NCBI RefSeq assembly: GCF_034314085.1
Contig: NZ_JAVIWI010000001.1
Location: 186,001-250,000, forward strand
Reading direction: 5' to 3'
Origin: Undibacterium sp. 5I1
GTDB lineage: Bacteria; Pseudomonadota; Gammaproteobacteria; Burkholderiales; Burkholderiaceae_D
Length of the DNA stretch: 64,000 bases
Part shown: one piece after another, positions 36,624-45,640 of the stretch
Numbering within the stretch: position 1 is the first letter of the stretch
How the letters are laid out: each line of letters opens with the position of its first letter
Made by a program: the position numbers and the translations under genes
Notes under the pieces: generated by a model
What the model was told of the DNA's origin: nothing
Databases searched by the model: none
The model's input: the letters and a program-made list of their open reading frames with translations, nothing else

Positions 36624-36664
36624 CAAGAAGATACAAGTAGCGGAAACAAATTTGTATCTTCTTG
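36624..36664 (+). terminator. Hairpin after the PRC-barrel/CHRD operon
   Basis: CAAGAAGATACAA and its complement TTGTATCTTCTTG pair around a 15-bp loop, about 30 bp past the CHRD stop. The run after it is only weakly T-rich. The other ~320 bp up to 36985 show no gene. Confidence 0.5.
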
Positions 36665-36985
36665 ATTGCTATAAGAAAAAACTTTTCTTTGTAGTGGCGG
36701 TATAGATGAGTTTTTCTATGAGATGTAAGTAAGACGTTAGTTGCGTGCCGAGGGTATTTTTTCAATTATTTTGCCGCAAGGTTTCTCTCATGGCTTACCA
36801 TCTATTTTTTAAAAAATAACGTACAACCACTCGACATCAGCGCTGCATCGAAAATTGCATCGGTAGGCAACTAAAATCATGATAGAGCAACCGGTTTAAC
36901 CGCAGGTCAAAACTCTGTGATCGAAGACAGATTTTTTCAACATCAGAAATTTCAGTTAATAGGGTTTGAACGGATACGCCAGTAA

Positions 36986-37675
36986 TTAACCCGGCGTCGT
37001 TACGGTGAGTAACAACACTTTGGCAGCCTCTTCAGATGAGGCTGGATTTTGTCCTGAAATTAATAATCCGTCTTTTTGAACGTACGATTGCCAGTCGTCT
37101 GCTTTCGAGTAAATGCCCCCATTTTTCTTCAACATATCTTCCACCAGAAAAGGTACAACCTCGGTGAGCCCGGCGGCATGCTCTTCGGTATTACTAAAGC
37201 CAGTGACGGATTTTCCGCTCACTAGCGGCTTACCTTCCGCAGTCTTGACATGACTTAGTACTCCGGGTGCGTGGCATACAACGGCTACTGGTTTGCCTTG
37301 TGCAAACATTGTTTCAATCAAGTGGATAGAAGACTTGTCCTCTGCCAAATCCCACAGTGGTCCATGTCCACCAGGATAAAATACAGCGTCGAAATCATTT
37401 GCCGAAATATTTGACAGCTGTAGCGTACTAGCTAACGCCTGTTGTGCAATTGGGTCAGTTTTAAAACGGCGAGTGAATTCAGTTTGCGAAGCATCATCAT
37501 CACTTTTAGGATCGAGCGGCGGTTGTCCACCTAATGGAGACGCCAGCGTCACCTTTGCGCCGCCATCAATAAAAACATAATAGGGAGCCACAAATTCTTC
37601 TAACCAAAAACCAGTTTTTTTGCCGGTGTTACCCAACTTGTCATGTGATGTCAGTACCATCAATATTTTTTTCAT
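36986..37675 (-). CDS. DJ-1/PfpI-family class I amidotransferase-like protein
   Basis: 229 residues from ATG 37675. The nucleophile elbow AVVCHAPGVL carries the conserved Cys-His pair, with Glu in the FWLEEFVAPYYVF segment and YPGGHGPLWDL before it. This is the HchA/Hsp31 branch of the DJ-1 superfamily (glyoxalase III, chaperone or deglycase activities proposed). It follows the catalase gene by about 100 bp on the same strand, so the two probably form an operon for oxidative or carbonyl stress. Confidence 0.85.
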   Translation of the reverse strand: MKKILMVLTSHDKLGNTGKKTGFWLEEFVAPYYVFIDGGAKVTLASPLGGQPPLDPKSDDDASQTEFTRRFKTDPIAQQALASTLQLSNISANDFDAVFYPGGHGPLWDLAEDKSSIHLIETMFAQGKPVAVVCHAPGVLSHVKTAEGKPLVSGKSVTGFSNTEEHAAGLTEVVPFLVEDMLKKNGGIYSKADDWQSYVQKDGLLISGQNPASSEEAAKVLLLTVTTPG

Positions 37676-37776
37676 TTTGAATCTTTTCTTTAAAGTAAGT
37701 AGTAAAAGTAACGAGATCAATGAGGGCGAGACAAACCAAGGATTTAGTAAAATTAAACCTGTTTCAGAGGCTCACT

Positions 37777-39882
37777 CTAATTACTTGGCCGTACTAATTT
37801 CTCACGACTCCATTGTCTGGTTTTTGCGGCTTCTAAAAACTCTTTCATTTGATCGGTAGACATCATTCCAGAGTCTTCTTTTATTCCTGCCATATCTAAC
37901 AAGGATTTACTTCCAGTATCAAAGGCAATCGCTTTTAAGTGGCTATAGGCATCTTTGATAAACTCGATTGCCGCCATATTCCCCGCCATTTTTTGCGCAG
38001 CCTGTTTGGATAGAATCACGACAATCGCGTCAAACATGACAGATGGGGTACCCGCCAATTGACCATTTATTGTCGCTTTAGTAGCGTCAGATAAAGATAT
38101 TTCACTAATTTTAGACGCTACCACTTTATATGTCGCACCCGATTTAATGACAGCATCTTTGGCTTTCCTAAAAGTGTCTGCATCTGACCCTTCAGCGATA
38201 AGAATACCGACAACACGACCTGTTAATGTGTCTTTCATCTTATCGATTAAGCCTAATGCGGGAGATTTCGGAAAATTCTGAATAGGCACTGGACTAGCTG
38301 TAAGCGGCTGCAAATTTTTTATTCCTAACTCACTGGCAATACCATCTCCGAGATCTGTATCAATAAGCCTTAGATGACACACCATCGCTTCTCTGATGTG
38401 TGGATGTTCAACTTTTGATAGTTCAAAAACGAGTGCCGAAGCAATATGCGATTGTTCATATTTATTTTGGCTTATATAAAATTGACGCGCCTGACTGTAA
38501 TGATCCGCAAAGCTCTCTGGCCGAATCCTGCCTTTACTTCCATCGACCTGTTCAGCCATACTTTTAAATCCAGTCGCTGGTTGCTCACGCGGTGATGTCG
38601 CCGATAAGGAATTGGGCTCGTAAGATACCCTGCCAGTTGGTTGCGTCATTTGCATATGACCATCTCTTTGATGATTTGCAAATGGACATTTAGGCGCATT
38701 CACCGGGATTTGATGGAAATTAGGTGAGCCTAATCTTGATAGCTGTGTATCCAGATAAGAGAATAAACGTCCCTGCAACAAAGGATCGTTAGAGAAATCG
38801 ATACCCGGGACAACATGTGATGGACAAAACGCTACTTGCTCGGTCTCTGCAAAGAAGTTATCTGGCCACTTGTTGAGTATCATTCGTCCAATCACCAGCA
38901 ATGGGATCATCTCTTCAGGGATGAGCTTAGTCGCATCAAGATGATCAAAGGGGAATTTATCGGCCTCTTCCTGGCTGAATAGTTGTACCGATAATTCCCA
39001 TTCTGGAAAATTACCTGCGTTGATGGAATTGAACATATCACGACGATGGAAATCAGGGTCAGCGCCAGCAATTTTAATAGTCTCATCCCAGATCGTAGAT
39101 TGAAGCCCTAACTTAGGTCGCCAGTGGAATTTTACAAACGTCGAATTGCCGTCTTGATTAATTAAACGGAAAGAATGGACACCAAAACCTTCCATCATGC
39201 TTAATGATCGCGGTAATGTGCGATCCGACATAATCCACATCACCATGTGCATTGCTTCTGGTGTCAGCGAAATGAAATCCCAAAACGTATCGTGCGCTGT
39301 GGCTGCTTGCGGGAAGCCCCGATCAGGCTCCATTTTTACCGCATGGATTAAGTCAGGGAATTTAATTGCATCTTGAATAAAGAATACTGGAATATTATTT
39401 CCAACCAAATCCCAATTACCTTCGGATGTATAAAACTTGACCGAAAATCCTCGTACATCTCTTGGAGTATCTGCTGAGCCGGAACCACCTGCTACTGTCG
39501 AAAATCGCGCAAATAGAGGCGTTTTTATACTGTCTTCAGTAAGAATTTTTGCAGTAGTGTATTTTTGTAGAGAGTGCGTTAATTCAAAATATCCATGGGC
39601 TCCGGTTCCCCTTGCATGCACGATACGTTCTGGTATCCGTTCATGATCGAAATGAGTAATTTTTTCTCTTAATATAAAGTCTTCTAGTAGCGTCGGACCT
39701 TTTACGTTAGCGTTGAGAGAATTTTGATTATCTGCAACGACAAGACCTTGATTTGTCGTTAATGGCGCTTGATTTTCTTCTGCAATCTGATGTAACTCAC
39801 CTCCGTTACCAATCGAGGTAGTGCTTAGTTTTTTATTTACATCGGTTATTACTGTAGACAGCGTTATCTTAGTTTTGGTCAT
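37777..39882 (-). CDS. katE: Large-subunit monofunctional catalase with DJ-1-like C-terminal domain
   Basis: 701 residues from ATG 39882 (an upstream ATG at 39942 adds an unconserved leader). The catalase core has His89 in [18 protein letters not shown], Asn162 in [15 protein letters not shown] and the haem Tyr in [16 protein letters not shown]-terminal flavodoxin-like domain (about 545-690, [32 protein letters not shown]) is the DJ-1-type extension found in HPII/KatE clade-2 enzymes. It decomposes hydrogen peroxide in the cytoplasm, typically in stationary phase. A weak operator-like sequence lies at 39993. Confidence 0.95.
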   Translation of the reverse strand: MTKTKITLSTVITDVNKKLSTTSIGNGGELHQIAEENQAPLTTNQGLVVADNQNSLNANVKGPTLLEDFILREKITHFDHERIPERIVHARGTGAHGYFELTHSLQKYTTAKILTEDSIKTPLFARFSTVAGGSGSADTPRDVRGFSVKFYTSEGNWDLVGNNIPVFFIQDAIKFPDLIHAVKMEPDRGFPQAATAHDTFWDFISLTPEAMHMVMWIMSDRTLPRSLSMMEGFGVHSFRLINQDGNSTFVKFHWRPKLGLQSTIWDETIKIAGADPDFHRRDMFNSINAGNFPEWELSVQLFSQEEADKFPFDHLDATKLIPEEMIPLLVIGRMILNKWPDNFFAETEQVAFCPSHVVPGIDFSNDPLLQGRLFSYLDTQLSRLGSPNFHQIPVNAPKCPFANHQRDGHMQMTQPTGRVSYEPNSLSATSPREQPATGFKSMAEQVDGSKGRIRPESFADHYSQARQFYISQNKYEQSHIASALVFELSKVEHPHIREAMVCHLRLIDTDLGDGIASELGIKNLQPLTASPVPIQNFPKSPALGLIDKMKDTLTGRVVGILIAEGSDADTFRKAKDAVIKSGATYKVVASKISEISLSDATKATINGQLAGTPSVMFDAIVVILSKQAAQKMAGNMAAIEFIKDAYSHLKAIAFDTGSKSLLDMAGIKEDSGMMSTDQMKEFLEAAKTRQWSREKLVRPSN

Positions 39883-40660
39883 GGTCGGCAATCTGCAAAA
39901 AGATTCGATTTGAATGAGAGTAAAACTAAGCATCGGTAACACTGAAACCTAATTTTATTGTCTCAACCATAGACCGTATTTTTTAATCGGTATGTGCGGA
40001 ACCACACTCTACAAGCATTAAATTTTTCTAATTAGGATTAAACCCAGATTTTCCATCAGACCACTATCACTTCGTAGAAACTCAGATGACATGTGGTGTC
40101 TATGGTAACAATAGCACCGCGATGTGAGTGCAAACGCTACAGCGACAATTGCCCCTTTGGCGAACTGCTTGGCGTTGTTACTCCTCCTAGCAAGATGCAG
40201 CTTGCGTTCTTATCGCGTCTAGTCAGTCAGTCCGCCAACGGCACAATTCTCGCTGTTCCAATGGAAAATCTGGGTAAAAAGCGTTTATCCACTAGAGAAT
40301 TTATTAACCCTCCAGTAAAGTTGAAATTAGTATCTTGCGAGCGCTATGCTATCGGCGATATCCCTTTTTACCCTAGCCGTTATCGATAATAAATCTAATA
40401 CTGATGATGACGATTTTGAAGTCAGACTTAAAAGATTTATTGGTTATGATTGATGGTTAAGGGAATCTATCTTCTTTGCAATTAATAAAAATTACTCAGA
40501 TATTCCTCATCTTCATCCCGTCGGAATAAATAAAATTAATGTGCGCTAGCGTACTGATCTTGTAAAAATTTCAGCCTATGATTTATCACATCGAGTTCAG
40601 CGTTAGATCCGGTTAAACGGATTCCCGGGTTCTGCGATCACTAATTCAACGGAGAAAAAA
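39883..40660. other. Long intergenic region upstream of katE and the DUF4398 gene
   Basis: 778 bp. It holds a weak operator-like match TGTGCG-GAAC-CACACT (39993-40008, two mismatches) and site 9 (40540-40555). A 98-codon frame at 40093-40389 opens at GTG without a ribosome site, resembles nothing known and is not called. The region is long enough to carry both divergent promoters. Confidence 0.5.
40540..40555. promoter_or_regulatory. Candidate operator site 9
   Basis: TGTGCG-CTAG-CGTACT, one mismatch in the last base, 106 bp before the DUF4398 gene at 40661. Confidence 0.52.
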
Positions 40661-41080
40661 ATGATCATTACTACGACACCATCAATAAAAAAAACGACCG
40701 CCACATTGTTTACAACGGGATTAACGCTCTTATGCGGCGCAGCTCTGATTTTGACTGTTGGTTGTAGCAGCATGAAGACACCAGCGACTGCAAGTGTGGC
40801 CGTATCTAGCGCTGCCGTGGATAATGCCTCTGGCGCTGGCGCTGCAGAGTTTGCACCAGTAGAAATGGCATTCGCACGCGACAAAATGGCGCGCGCTAAT
40901 AAAGCGATGGCAGCCAAAGATTATAAGCTTGCAAATGATCTCGCAACGCAAGCCCAAGCCGATGCCAAGCTAGCACAAGGTAAGGCTGATTCAGCTAAAG
41001 CGCAAGCGGCATCTAGCGCATTGCAAGACGATATTCGTGTCTTGCGTGAGGAGCTAGATCGCAACAGCGCTGCAAAATAA
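40661..41080 (+). CDS. DUF4398 lipoprotein
   Basis: 139 residues. Signal sequence with a lipobox-like LTVGCSS (Cys about 36), then an Ala-rich helical domain: GAAEFAPVEMAFARDKMARANKAMAAKDYKLANDLATQAQADAKLAQ. This is DUF4398, usually paired with an OmpA-type protein as here. ACGGAGA lies before the ATG. It is the first gene of a run of envelope genes and is preceded by operator site 9. Confidence 0.85.
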   Translation: MIITTTPSIKKTTATLFTTGLTLLCGAALILTVGCSSMKTPATASVAVSSAAVDNASGAGAAEFAPVEMAFARDKMARANKAMAAKDYKLANDLATQAQADAKLAQGKADSAKAQAASSALQDDIRVLREELDRNSAAK

Positions 41081-41165
41081 GCAGGCATATTTTCTGATTC
41101 ATTCTCTCGCTTATGTTATCTAAGCGACCTTTACAAAATAAACCAATAAATTCAAAGGTATCATC

Positions 41166-42080
41166 ATGAAAAAAACTTACTTCACACCAGTTTTGTTAGC
41201 CATGGCAGTCTTTGTTTCTGCTTGTAGTTCTATGCCAAAAACGACCAGTTTGTTAGATCAAACTCGCAGCGATTATGCGATGGCGCAAAGTAATCCAAAA
41301 ATCGCCAGCTACGCATCCTTAGAAATGAAGCAAGCCAGCGATGCTTTAGACCAAGCCAACGCTGCCGCAAAAAATAATGACAATGCGGACAAGATCGATA
41401 AATTAGCTTATGTCGCTAAACAAAAAATCGCCTTGACACAAGAAGTCGCCAAGCAAAAATCTGCTGAGGCTGATATTGCCAATGCAGCTAAAGAGCGCGA
41501 TCAAATCCGTTTAGATCAACGTACTAATGAAGCCGATAAGGCAAAAGCCAACGCGGCGCAAGCATTGGCCAGCGCGGAGCAAGCCAAGTTGGCAGCGCAG
41601 ACAGCACAAAATCAGGCGCTGGACGCGCAACGTCAGACCCAAGAAGCACAAGCCCGTGCTGCACAGTTAGAAGCACAGTTAGCTGACCTTGCTGCTAAGA
41701 AAACAGACCGCGGCATGGTCATTACTTTAGGTGATGTGTTGTTTGGTACCGATATGGCGCGTCTCAATCCAGAAGGCTTACGCACGGCTAAAAAATTAGC
41801 AGATGTATTGCAACAAAATCCGCAACGCACCGTATTAGTAGAGGGTTTTACTGACAGCACAGGTACTGCCGCACATAACCAGGAATTATCAGAGCGTCGT
41901 GCGACTTCTGTCCGTACCGCATTGCAAGAGATGGGTATCGCGCCTGAGCGCATAGCTGTGCGTGGTTATGGTCAAGCGTACCCAGTTGCGAGCAACACGA
42001 CCGCACAAGATCGTCAGTTAAATCGCCGTGTAGAAATCGTATTGTCTGATGCCACTGGTAAAGTGCCACAGCGTCAGTAA
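41166..42080 (+). CDS. OmpA-family lipoprotein with DUF4398 region
   Basis: 304 residues. Lipobox VSACSS (Cys20); DUF4398-like helices (about 30-95, SYASLEMKQASDALDQANAAAKNND); a long Ala/Gln/Lys coiled coil (about 95-175); and an OmpA peptidoglycan-binding domain (about 185-300) with VLVEGFTDSTGTAAHNQELSERRATSVRTAL and VRGYGQAYPVASNTTAQDRQLNRRVEIVL. It most likely ties the outer membrane to peptidoglycan. It follows the DUF4398 lipoprotein by 85 bp on the same strand. Confidence 0.92.
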   Translation: MKKTYFTPVLLAMAVFVSACSSMPKTTSLLDQTRSDYAMAQSNPKIASYASLEMKQASDALDQANAAAKNNDNADKIDKLAYVAKQKIALTQEVAKQKSAEADIANAAKERDQIRLDQRTNEADKAKANAAQALASAEQAKLAAQTAQNQALDAQRQTQEAQARAAQLEAQLADLAAKKTDRGMVITLGDVLFGTDMARLNPEGLRTAKKLADVLQQNPQRTVLVEGFTDSTGTAAHNQELSERRATSVRTALQEMGIAPERIAVRGYGQAYPVASNTTAQDRQLNRRVEIVLSDATGKVPQRQ

Positions 42081-42160
42081 GAACATTGTTTGAAACTAGA
42101 TACTTAGTAATCAAATACTCAATTTCATCATTCGAAATTTTTAATTTTTGGAGAAGCATC

Positions 42161-42700
42161 ATGCATGACGCAAACAAAATGAATCATAAGGGTATCGATA
42201 CCGCAGCAATCCGTGATGCTGCCAAAAATATGGATGACGGTGCCGTCACTGTTGGTTACCAGGCTGATCGTAAAGAAGTGATTGCTATGTTAAATGGCGC
42301 ATTAGCGACAGAACTAGTTTGCGTATTGCGCTACAAGCGCCATTACTACACGGCGAGCGGCTTACAAAATGGTCCGATCAAAGCGGAGTTTTTACAGCAT
42401 GCGATTGAAGAACAAGGTCATGCCGATTTGTTGGCAGAGCGAATTGTACAGTTGAGCGGTAGCCCAGATTTTAATCCGGCAACGCTGATTGACCGTAGCC
42501 ATGCAGAGTACGATGATTCAGAAAGTATCCAGTCTATGATCAAAGCGAATTTGATTGCTGAGCGTGTCGCTATTGAAGCGTATCGTCAAATGATTGAGCA
42601 AATCGGCGATACCGACCCGACCACCAAACACATGCTAATTGGCATCATGGCGATGGAAGAGGAACATGCGGATGATATGCGGGATTTGTTGGTCAAGTAG
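42161..42700 (+). CDS. Ferritin-like (bacterioferritin/Dps-type) protein
   Basis: 179 residues from ATG 42161, chosen over the longer frame at 42086 because GGAGAAG lies 6 bp upstream. A four-helix bundle with a ferroxidase-like set: E in ALATELVCVLRYKRHYY, ExxxH in HAIEEQGHADLLAERI, E in LIAERVAIEAYRQMI and ExxH in MEEEHADDM. This matches the two-helix-pair di-iron pattern of bacterioferritins. It probably oxidises and stores iron or protects DNA from peroxide. It follows the OmpA gene by 80 bp and may share its transcript. Confidence 0.88.
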   Translation: MHDANKMNHKGIDTAAIRDAAKNMDDGAVTVGYQADRKEVIAMLNGALATELVCVLRYKRHYYTASGLQNGPIKAEFLQHAIEEQGHADLLAERIVQLSGSPDFNPATLIDRSHAEYDDSESIQSMIKANLIAERVAIEAYRQMIEQIGDTDPTTKHMLIGIMAMEEEHADDMRDLLVK

Positions 42701-42828
42701 CGTCAGACATTAATACGTAGCACTAAGTAGGTCTAAACGGTGTTAATTGAGGTAATCGTTCAAGGAAATTAAATTCAATTTCGCCTGAACAATAGTAGTG
42801 ATATTTTTTATCTTTTTAGGAGCTCATT

Positions 42829-43131
42829 ATGTTGGAATCAAATTTAAAAGCAGTCAACAAAGACGTCAAATTATTGATCAAAGATTCTCAAGCGTTGTTC
42901 GTTGCTGCTGCCGCGTTGACTGGCGAAAAAGCAGATGAAGCTCGTGAAAAAGCCATGAAGTTGTTAGATGCGGCTTTGGTTAAAGCACAAGAAGCGCAAG
43001 CCAGCGCCATTGTCGCCGGTAAAGAAATGGCCGCATCTGCCGATGTTTATGTCAAAGAAAATCCGTGGCGCGCGATTGCAGCGGCAGCCGGTGTTGGCTT
43101 GCTGTTGGGTGTAATCATTAACCGTAAGTAA
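42829..43131 (+). CDS. DUF883 (ElaB/YqjD-like) membrane protein
   Basis: 100 residues. An amphipathic helical N-terminal half (NLKAVNKDVKLLIKDSQALFVAAAAL) leads to the family signature VKENPWRAIAAAAGVGLLLGVII, a C-terminal membrane helix ending in basic residues. Homologues ElaB and YqjD bind ribosomes at the inner membrane in stationary phase. It is followed by holin-type and YqjK-like genes, reproducing the yqjD-yqjE-yqjK order. AGGAGCTC lies 7 bp before the ATG. Confidence 0.92.
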   Translation: MLESNLKAVNKDVKLLIKDSQALFVAAAALTGEKADEAREKAMKLLDAALVKAQEAQASAIVAGKEMAASADVYVKENPWRAIAAAAGVGLLLGVIINRK

Positions 43132-43203
43132 AGACAACTGCGCGCAAATAAGTGCGAGTAAATTAAGCCGAGTAAGTAAAAACGACATAGAAATATGTCT
43201 TGA

Positions 43204-43238
43204 TGGGTTAATGCCAGATCAGTTCCGGCATTAACCCA
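43204..43238 (+). terminator. Hairpin after the DUF883 gene
   Basis: TGGGTTAATGCC pairs with GGCATTAACCCA around an 11-bp loop, about 70 bp past the stop. No T-run follows, so it may be an RNA-stability element or a weak terminator. Confidence 0.5.
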
Positions 43239-43335
43239 CTATCGTATTCAACGGTATTCAACGTCGCATTCAAAATCGCATTTACAGTTTGAGTGCCACA
43301 GATTTACCCTACTAAAAATTTTCAGGACAAATCAA

Positions 43336-43722
43336 ATGACGGATAACTCTAATTCAGCGCCTGCTGTCGGTTTAATGGCTGGCTTAGCGGGCGTTGCCAA
43401 AAATGGATTTGGATTGCTTTTGTCCAGGCTAGAACTAGCCGCGCTGGAATTGTCAGAACTGCGGAATCATGCGCTAAAAATCGCACTGGTATTCGCATTG
43501 GCGATTTTGGCCATCTGGTTTGCATTAGCCTATGGCACGGCGCTGGTTGTGTACTTAAGCTGGGACGCGCTAGGCTGGAAAATTCTATTCATAATGAGCA
43601 TAGTGTTTGTCGCAATCGCTGTTGGATTGTTGCTCTATCTGTTGTCAATGGTAAAGCATGGCAAGTTATCTTTGCCAGTGACTATGGCTGAACTGAAGTC
43701 AGACCGGGACATGCTGCTCTAG
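43336..43722 (+). CDS. Phage-holin superfamily membrane protein (YqjE-like)
   Basis: 128 residues. After an N-terminal amphipathic part (LMAGLAGVAKNGFGLLLSRLELAALELSE) come two helices: about 46-70 (LKIALVFALAILAIWFALAYGTALVVYL) and 78-103 (ILFIMSIVFVAIAVGLLLYLL). This is the holin III/YqjE layout found next to DUF883 proteins, probably acting in envelope or ribosome hibernation contexts rather than lysis. Confidence 0.85.
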   Translation: MTDNSNSAPAVGLMAGLAGVAKNGFGLLLSRLELAALELSELRNHALKIALVFALAILAIWFALAYGTALVVYLSWDALGWKILFIMSIVFVAIAVGLLLYLLSMVKHGKLSLPVTMAELKSDRDMLL

Positions 43723-43808
43723 GTTTTACCGGACTAGTCGGCTTTTATAGTTTTTCTCAACATCACATCAACATCAAAGCAACACCGCACTGGCTAATGG
43801 AGAACAAT

Positions 43809-44201
43809 ATGAGAAGTGACGCAGCAAAAGAAAACACTCTCGCTCATCGCAAAGCACAATTATTGCTGGATGGCGCGGTCTATCGCATAGGCATAGTCCA
43901 GGCCAAAACCACTGTGTTGCAGAGCTTGCATGCCGAAACTTTGGTGCGTAGTGTAGGCCAGCATTTGCTCGGCGTGATCGGTATGCGGCTCAACAATTTG
44001 TTTACGCCCAACGTAAGAAAAGTCGGCGGACAGTTTCAGACATTAATGCCGCTTGCTGTGACTGCGTTCACATTTTTGTCTAGTAAGAAATTACTCAAGC
44101 CGGTGATCGGTGGCGGCTTGCTACTGACTGCTGTGGGTGCGGTAGTTGCGCTAGCTTTGCGCCATAAACGACCGGAGATTGATGTTTCTTATGATTTATA
44201 A
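43809..44201 (+). CDS. YqjK-like protein, 130 aa
   Basis: Start placed at ATG 43809 because GGAGA lies 6 bp upstream; an earlier in-frame ATG at 43797 overlaps that site. A cytoplasmic helical N-terminus (ENTLAHRKAQLLLDGAVYRIGIVQAK) leads to two hydrophobic segments (TLMPLAVTAFTFLSS; GGGLLLTAVGAVVALAL). Its position after DUF883 and holin-type genes supports a YqjK-like role. The sequence itself is poorly conserved. Confidence 0.75.
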   Translation: MRSDAAKENTLAHRKAQLLLDGAVYRIGIVQAKTTVLQSLHAETLVRSVGQHLLGVIGMRLNNLFTPNVRKVGGQFQTLMPLAVTAFTFLSSKKLLKPVIGGGLLLTAVGAVVALALRHKRPEIDVSYDL

Positions 44202-44222
44202 ATTCTTATAAACTGCTTTATA

Positions 44223-44251
44223 TGTCGGGCTACAACTTTACTAGCCCGACA
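44223..44251 (+). terminator. Hairpin after the YqjK-like gene
   Basis: TGTCGGGCTA and TAGCCCGACA form a perfect 10-bp stem around a 9-bp loop, 20 bp past the stop. Only a weak T-tract follows. Confidence 0.55.
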
Positions 44252-44304
44252 GTCAATAGTGCTGTTCTCAAGTCTGCCTGTCCAATTTCGTTTCTGAGGT
44301 AGTT

Positions 44305-44376
44305 ACTAACTTAGTCGCTAACTTAGCAACTAACTCAGTCACTAAATTCGCCTCTAAACCAGTTTCTAAAATCTTA
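44305..44376. repeat. Degenerate 12-bp tandem repeat (six units)
   Basis: Units read ACTAACTTAGTC, GCTAACTTAGCA, ACTAACTCAGTC, ACTAAATTCGCC, TCTAAACCAGTT, TCTAAAATCTTA. The last unit contains the stop codon of the minus-strand gene at 44374. Confidence 0.65.
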
Positions 44377-45321
44377 TTTTACATTCTGCTGCCTAGTGTA
44401 CTCAGCACGCTTCATCTCCATATAATCATTTTGATCCAGCTCATGTAATTGTTTTGGATATTTTTCTGTCGCTGTAAACCAGTTTAATAAACGTTTTTCT
44501 AATTGCGCGTCTGGCGCTGCATTTGTCGCACCTAAATAGCTATCAATCGCGAGGTAATAGCGCATTGTGTTGCGCTCCATCAGACCGCGTACGCCGCCGA
44601 TGTAGTCGGGCTGGCCGTCTGGCGTTTTGCCGTTGATGGTAAATCCTACTTTTCCGTGACCTACCGTTGCAAGATAAGTTTGCATCGCTATACGTCCAGA
44701 CAAACCGGTGGAGTAGGAATAAGTCAGATGTAGAAACGTTTTTACTTTTGACAGGCTGACGGCTTCTAAAATGATACGATAATCATTAGTGCCGAGTGGT
44801 CCTTGGTCCGCATTAAGCATGATCTGCATATACTCGGGTGTCGTTGCAACTTCAGTGTAATTAAAATCAACACGGCTTGCATCACTTAATTCTTCCGGCG
44901 TTTTTTTACCAATATAGACTTTAAGTGCTGCGCTTGATTTGTTATCTGATGTATTGGCTGCAGTTTTCGTAGCGTGACAATATTTGGTGTTCAGATGTAA
45001 GTGCATGATGTCGCACCAATGATCCGGGCTTTTGAGTCCTGTAGCGACGGTGGTGAGAGGGTAATCAACCACGGCATAAATGTCACCTTTTAGGCGATGG
45101 TCGGCTTCAACAGACTCTAGTACTAAAGGTCGGTTGAATTGATTTTGTTCTAGCTGTTGCTCGATGGCGCTGTACTTGGCGTGCATAGTTTTTGCTGCTT
45201 CGGACGGATTGATCTCCGTATCTGCCATGGCGTAATGACTGATACTCATAGCAATTATCATGGCGGCGATGAGTAGCTGGGGTATTGGGTGGCGTAACTG
45301 TGTAGGATTAAAGTTTTGCAT
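44374..45321 (-). CDS. Hypothetical secreted protein, 315 aa
   Basis: Signal peptide near residues 15-33 (LLIAAMIIAMSISHYAMA). The mature protein is beta-rich: a CDIMHLHLNTKYCHA cysteine pair, LKVYIGKKTPEEL, YTEVATTPEYMQIMLNADQGPLGTNDYRIILEAV and LTYSYSTGLSGRIAMQTYLAT, followed by a Tyr/Leu-rich helical end. No enzyme motif is visible. Homologues are uncharacterised. A dispersed repeat (copy F) separates it from the cardiolipin-synthase-like gene. Confidence 0.72.
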   Translation of the reverse strand: MQNFNPTQLRHPIPQLLIAAMIIAMSISHYAMADTEINPSEAAKTMHAKYSAIEQQLEQNQFNRPLVLESVEADHRLKGDIYAVVDYPLTTVATGLKSPDHWCDIMHLHLNTKYCHATKTAANTSDNKSSAALKVYIGKKTPEELSDASRVDFNYTEVATTPEYMQIMLNADQGPLGTNDYRIILEAVSLSKVKTFLHLTYSYSTGLSGRIAMQTYLATVGHGKVGFTINGKTPDGQPDYIGGVRGLMERNTMRYYLAIDSYLGATNAAPDAQLEKRLLNWFTATEKYPKQLHELDQNDYMEMKRAEYTRQQNVK

Positions 45322-45492
45322 GTAGTCTCCATTTTGTGATTTAACAGATGTTGGCTTTGCGCGATGTGACTGAAATATTCCGCTAAATTAAGCTCAGTAG
45401 CGCTAGTTTTATTGGTATTTTGATTGAGCTGAGTTCAGGCTTATGTTGATACTTGTTGTTCGCCTGATTTATCAGTTTAATTCTTAGATATT

Positions 45493-45580
45493 TAATATAC
45501 TCCCCATCATTTTTAATAAATATGGCTTATTGTCCAATGATTATATGGACATTTAAATATACATAGTGGGAGTATATTTA
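45493..45580 (-). repeat. Dispersed hairpin repeat, copy F
   Basis: TAATATACTCCCC at the left, inner palindrome GTCCAATGATTATATGGAC in the middle, and AAATATACATAGTGGGAGTA at the right. This is the most regular copy and a good seed for searching. It fills much of the 320-bp gap between the flanking minus-strand genes. Confidence 0.88.
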
Positions 45581-45640
45581 AACAACGAATCGAGTATTTA
45601 GTAATCCGGCACACTTTTCATCTCTAAAATCTACTAACGA

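Noticed and set aside
40093..40389. 98-codon frame before the DUF4398 gene
   Set aside because: GTG start without ribosome site, no known similarity and unusual composition; kept only as a remark on the gap.
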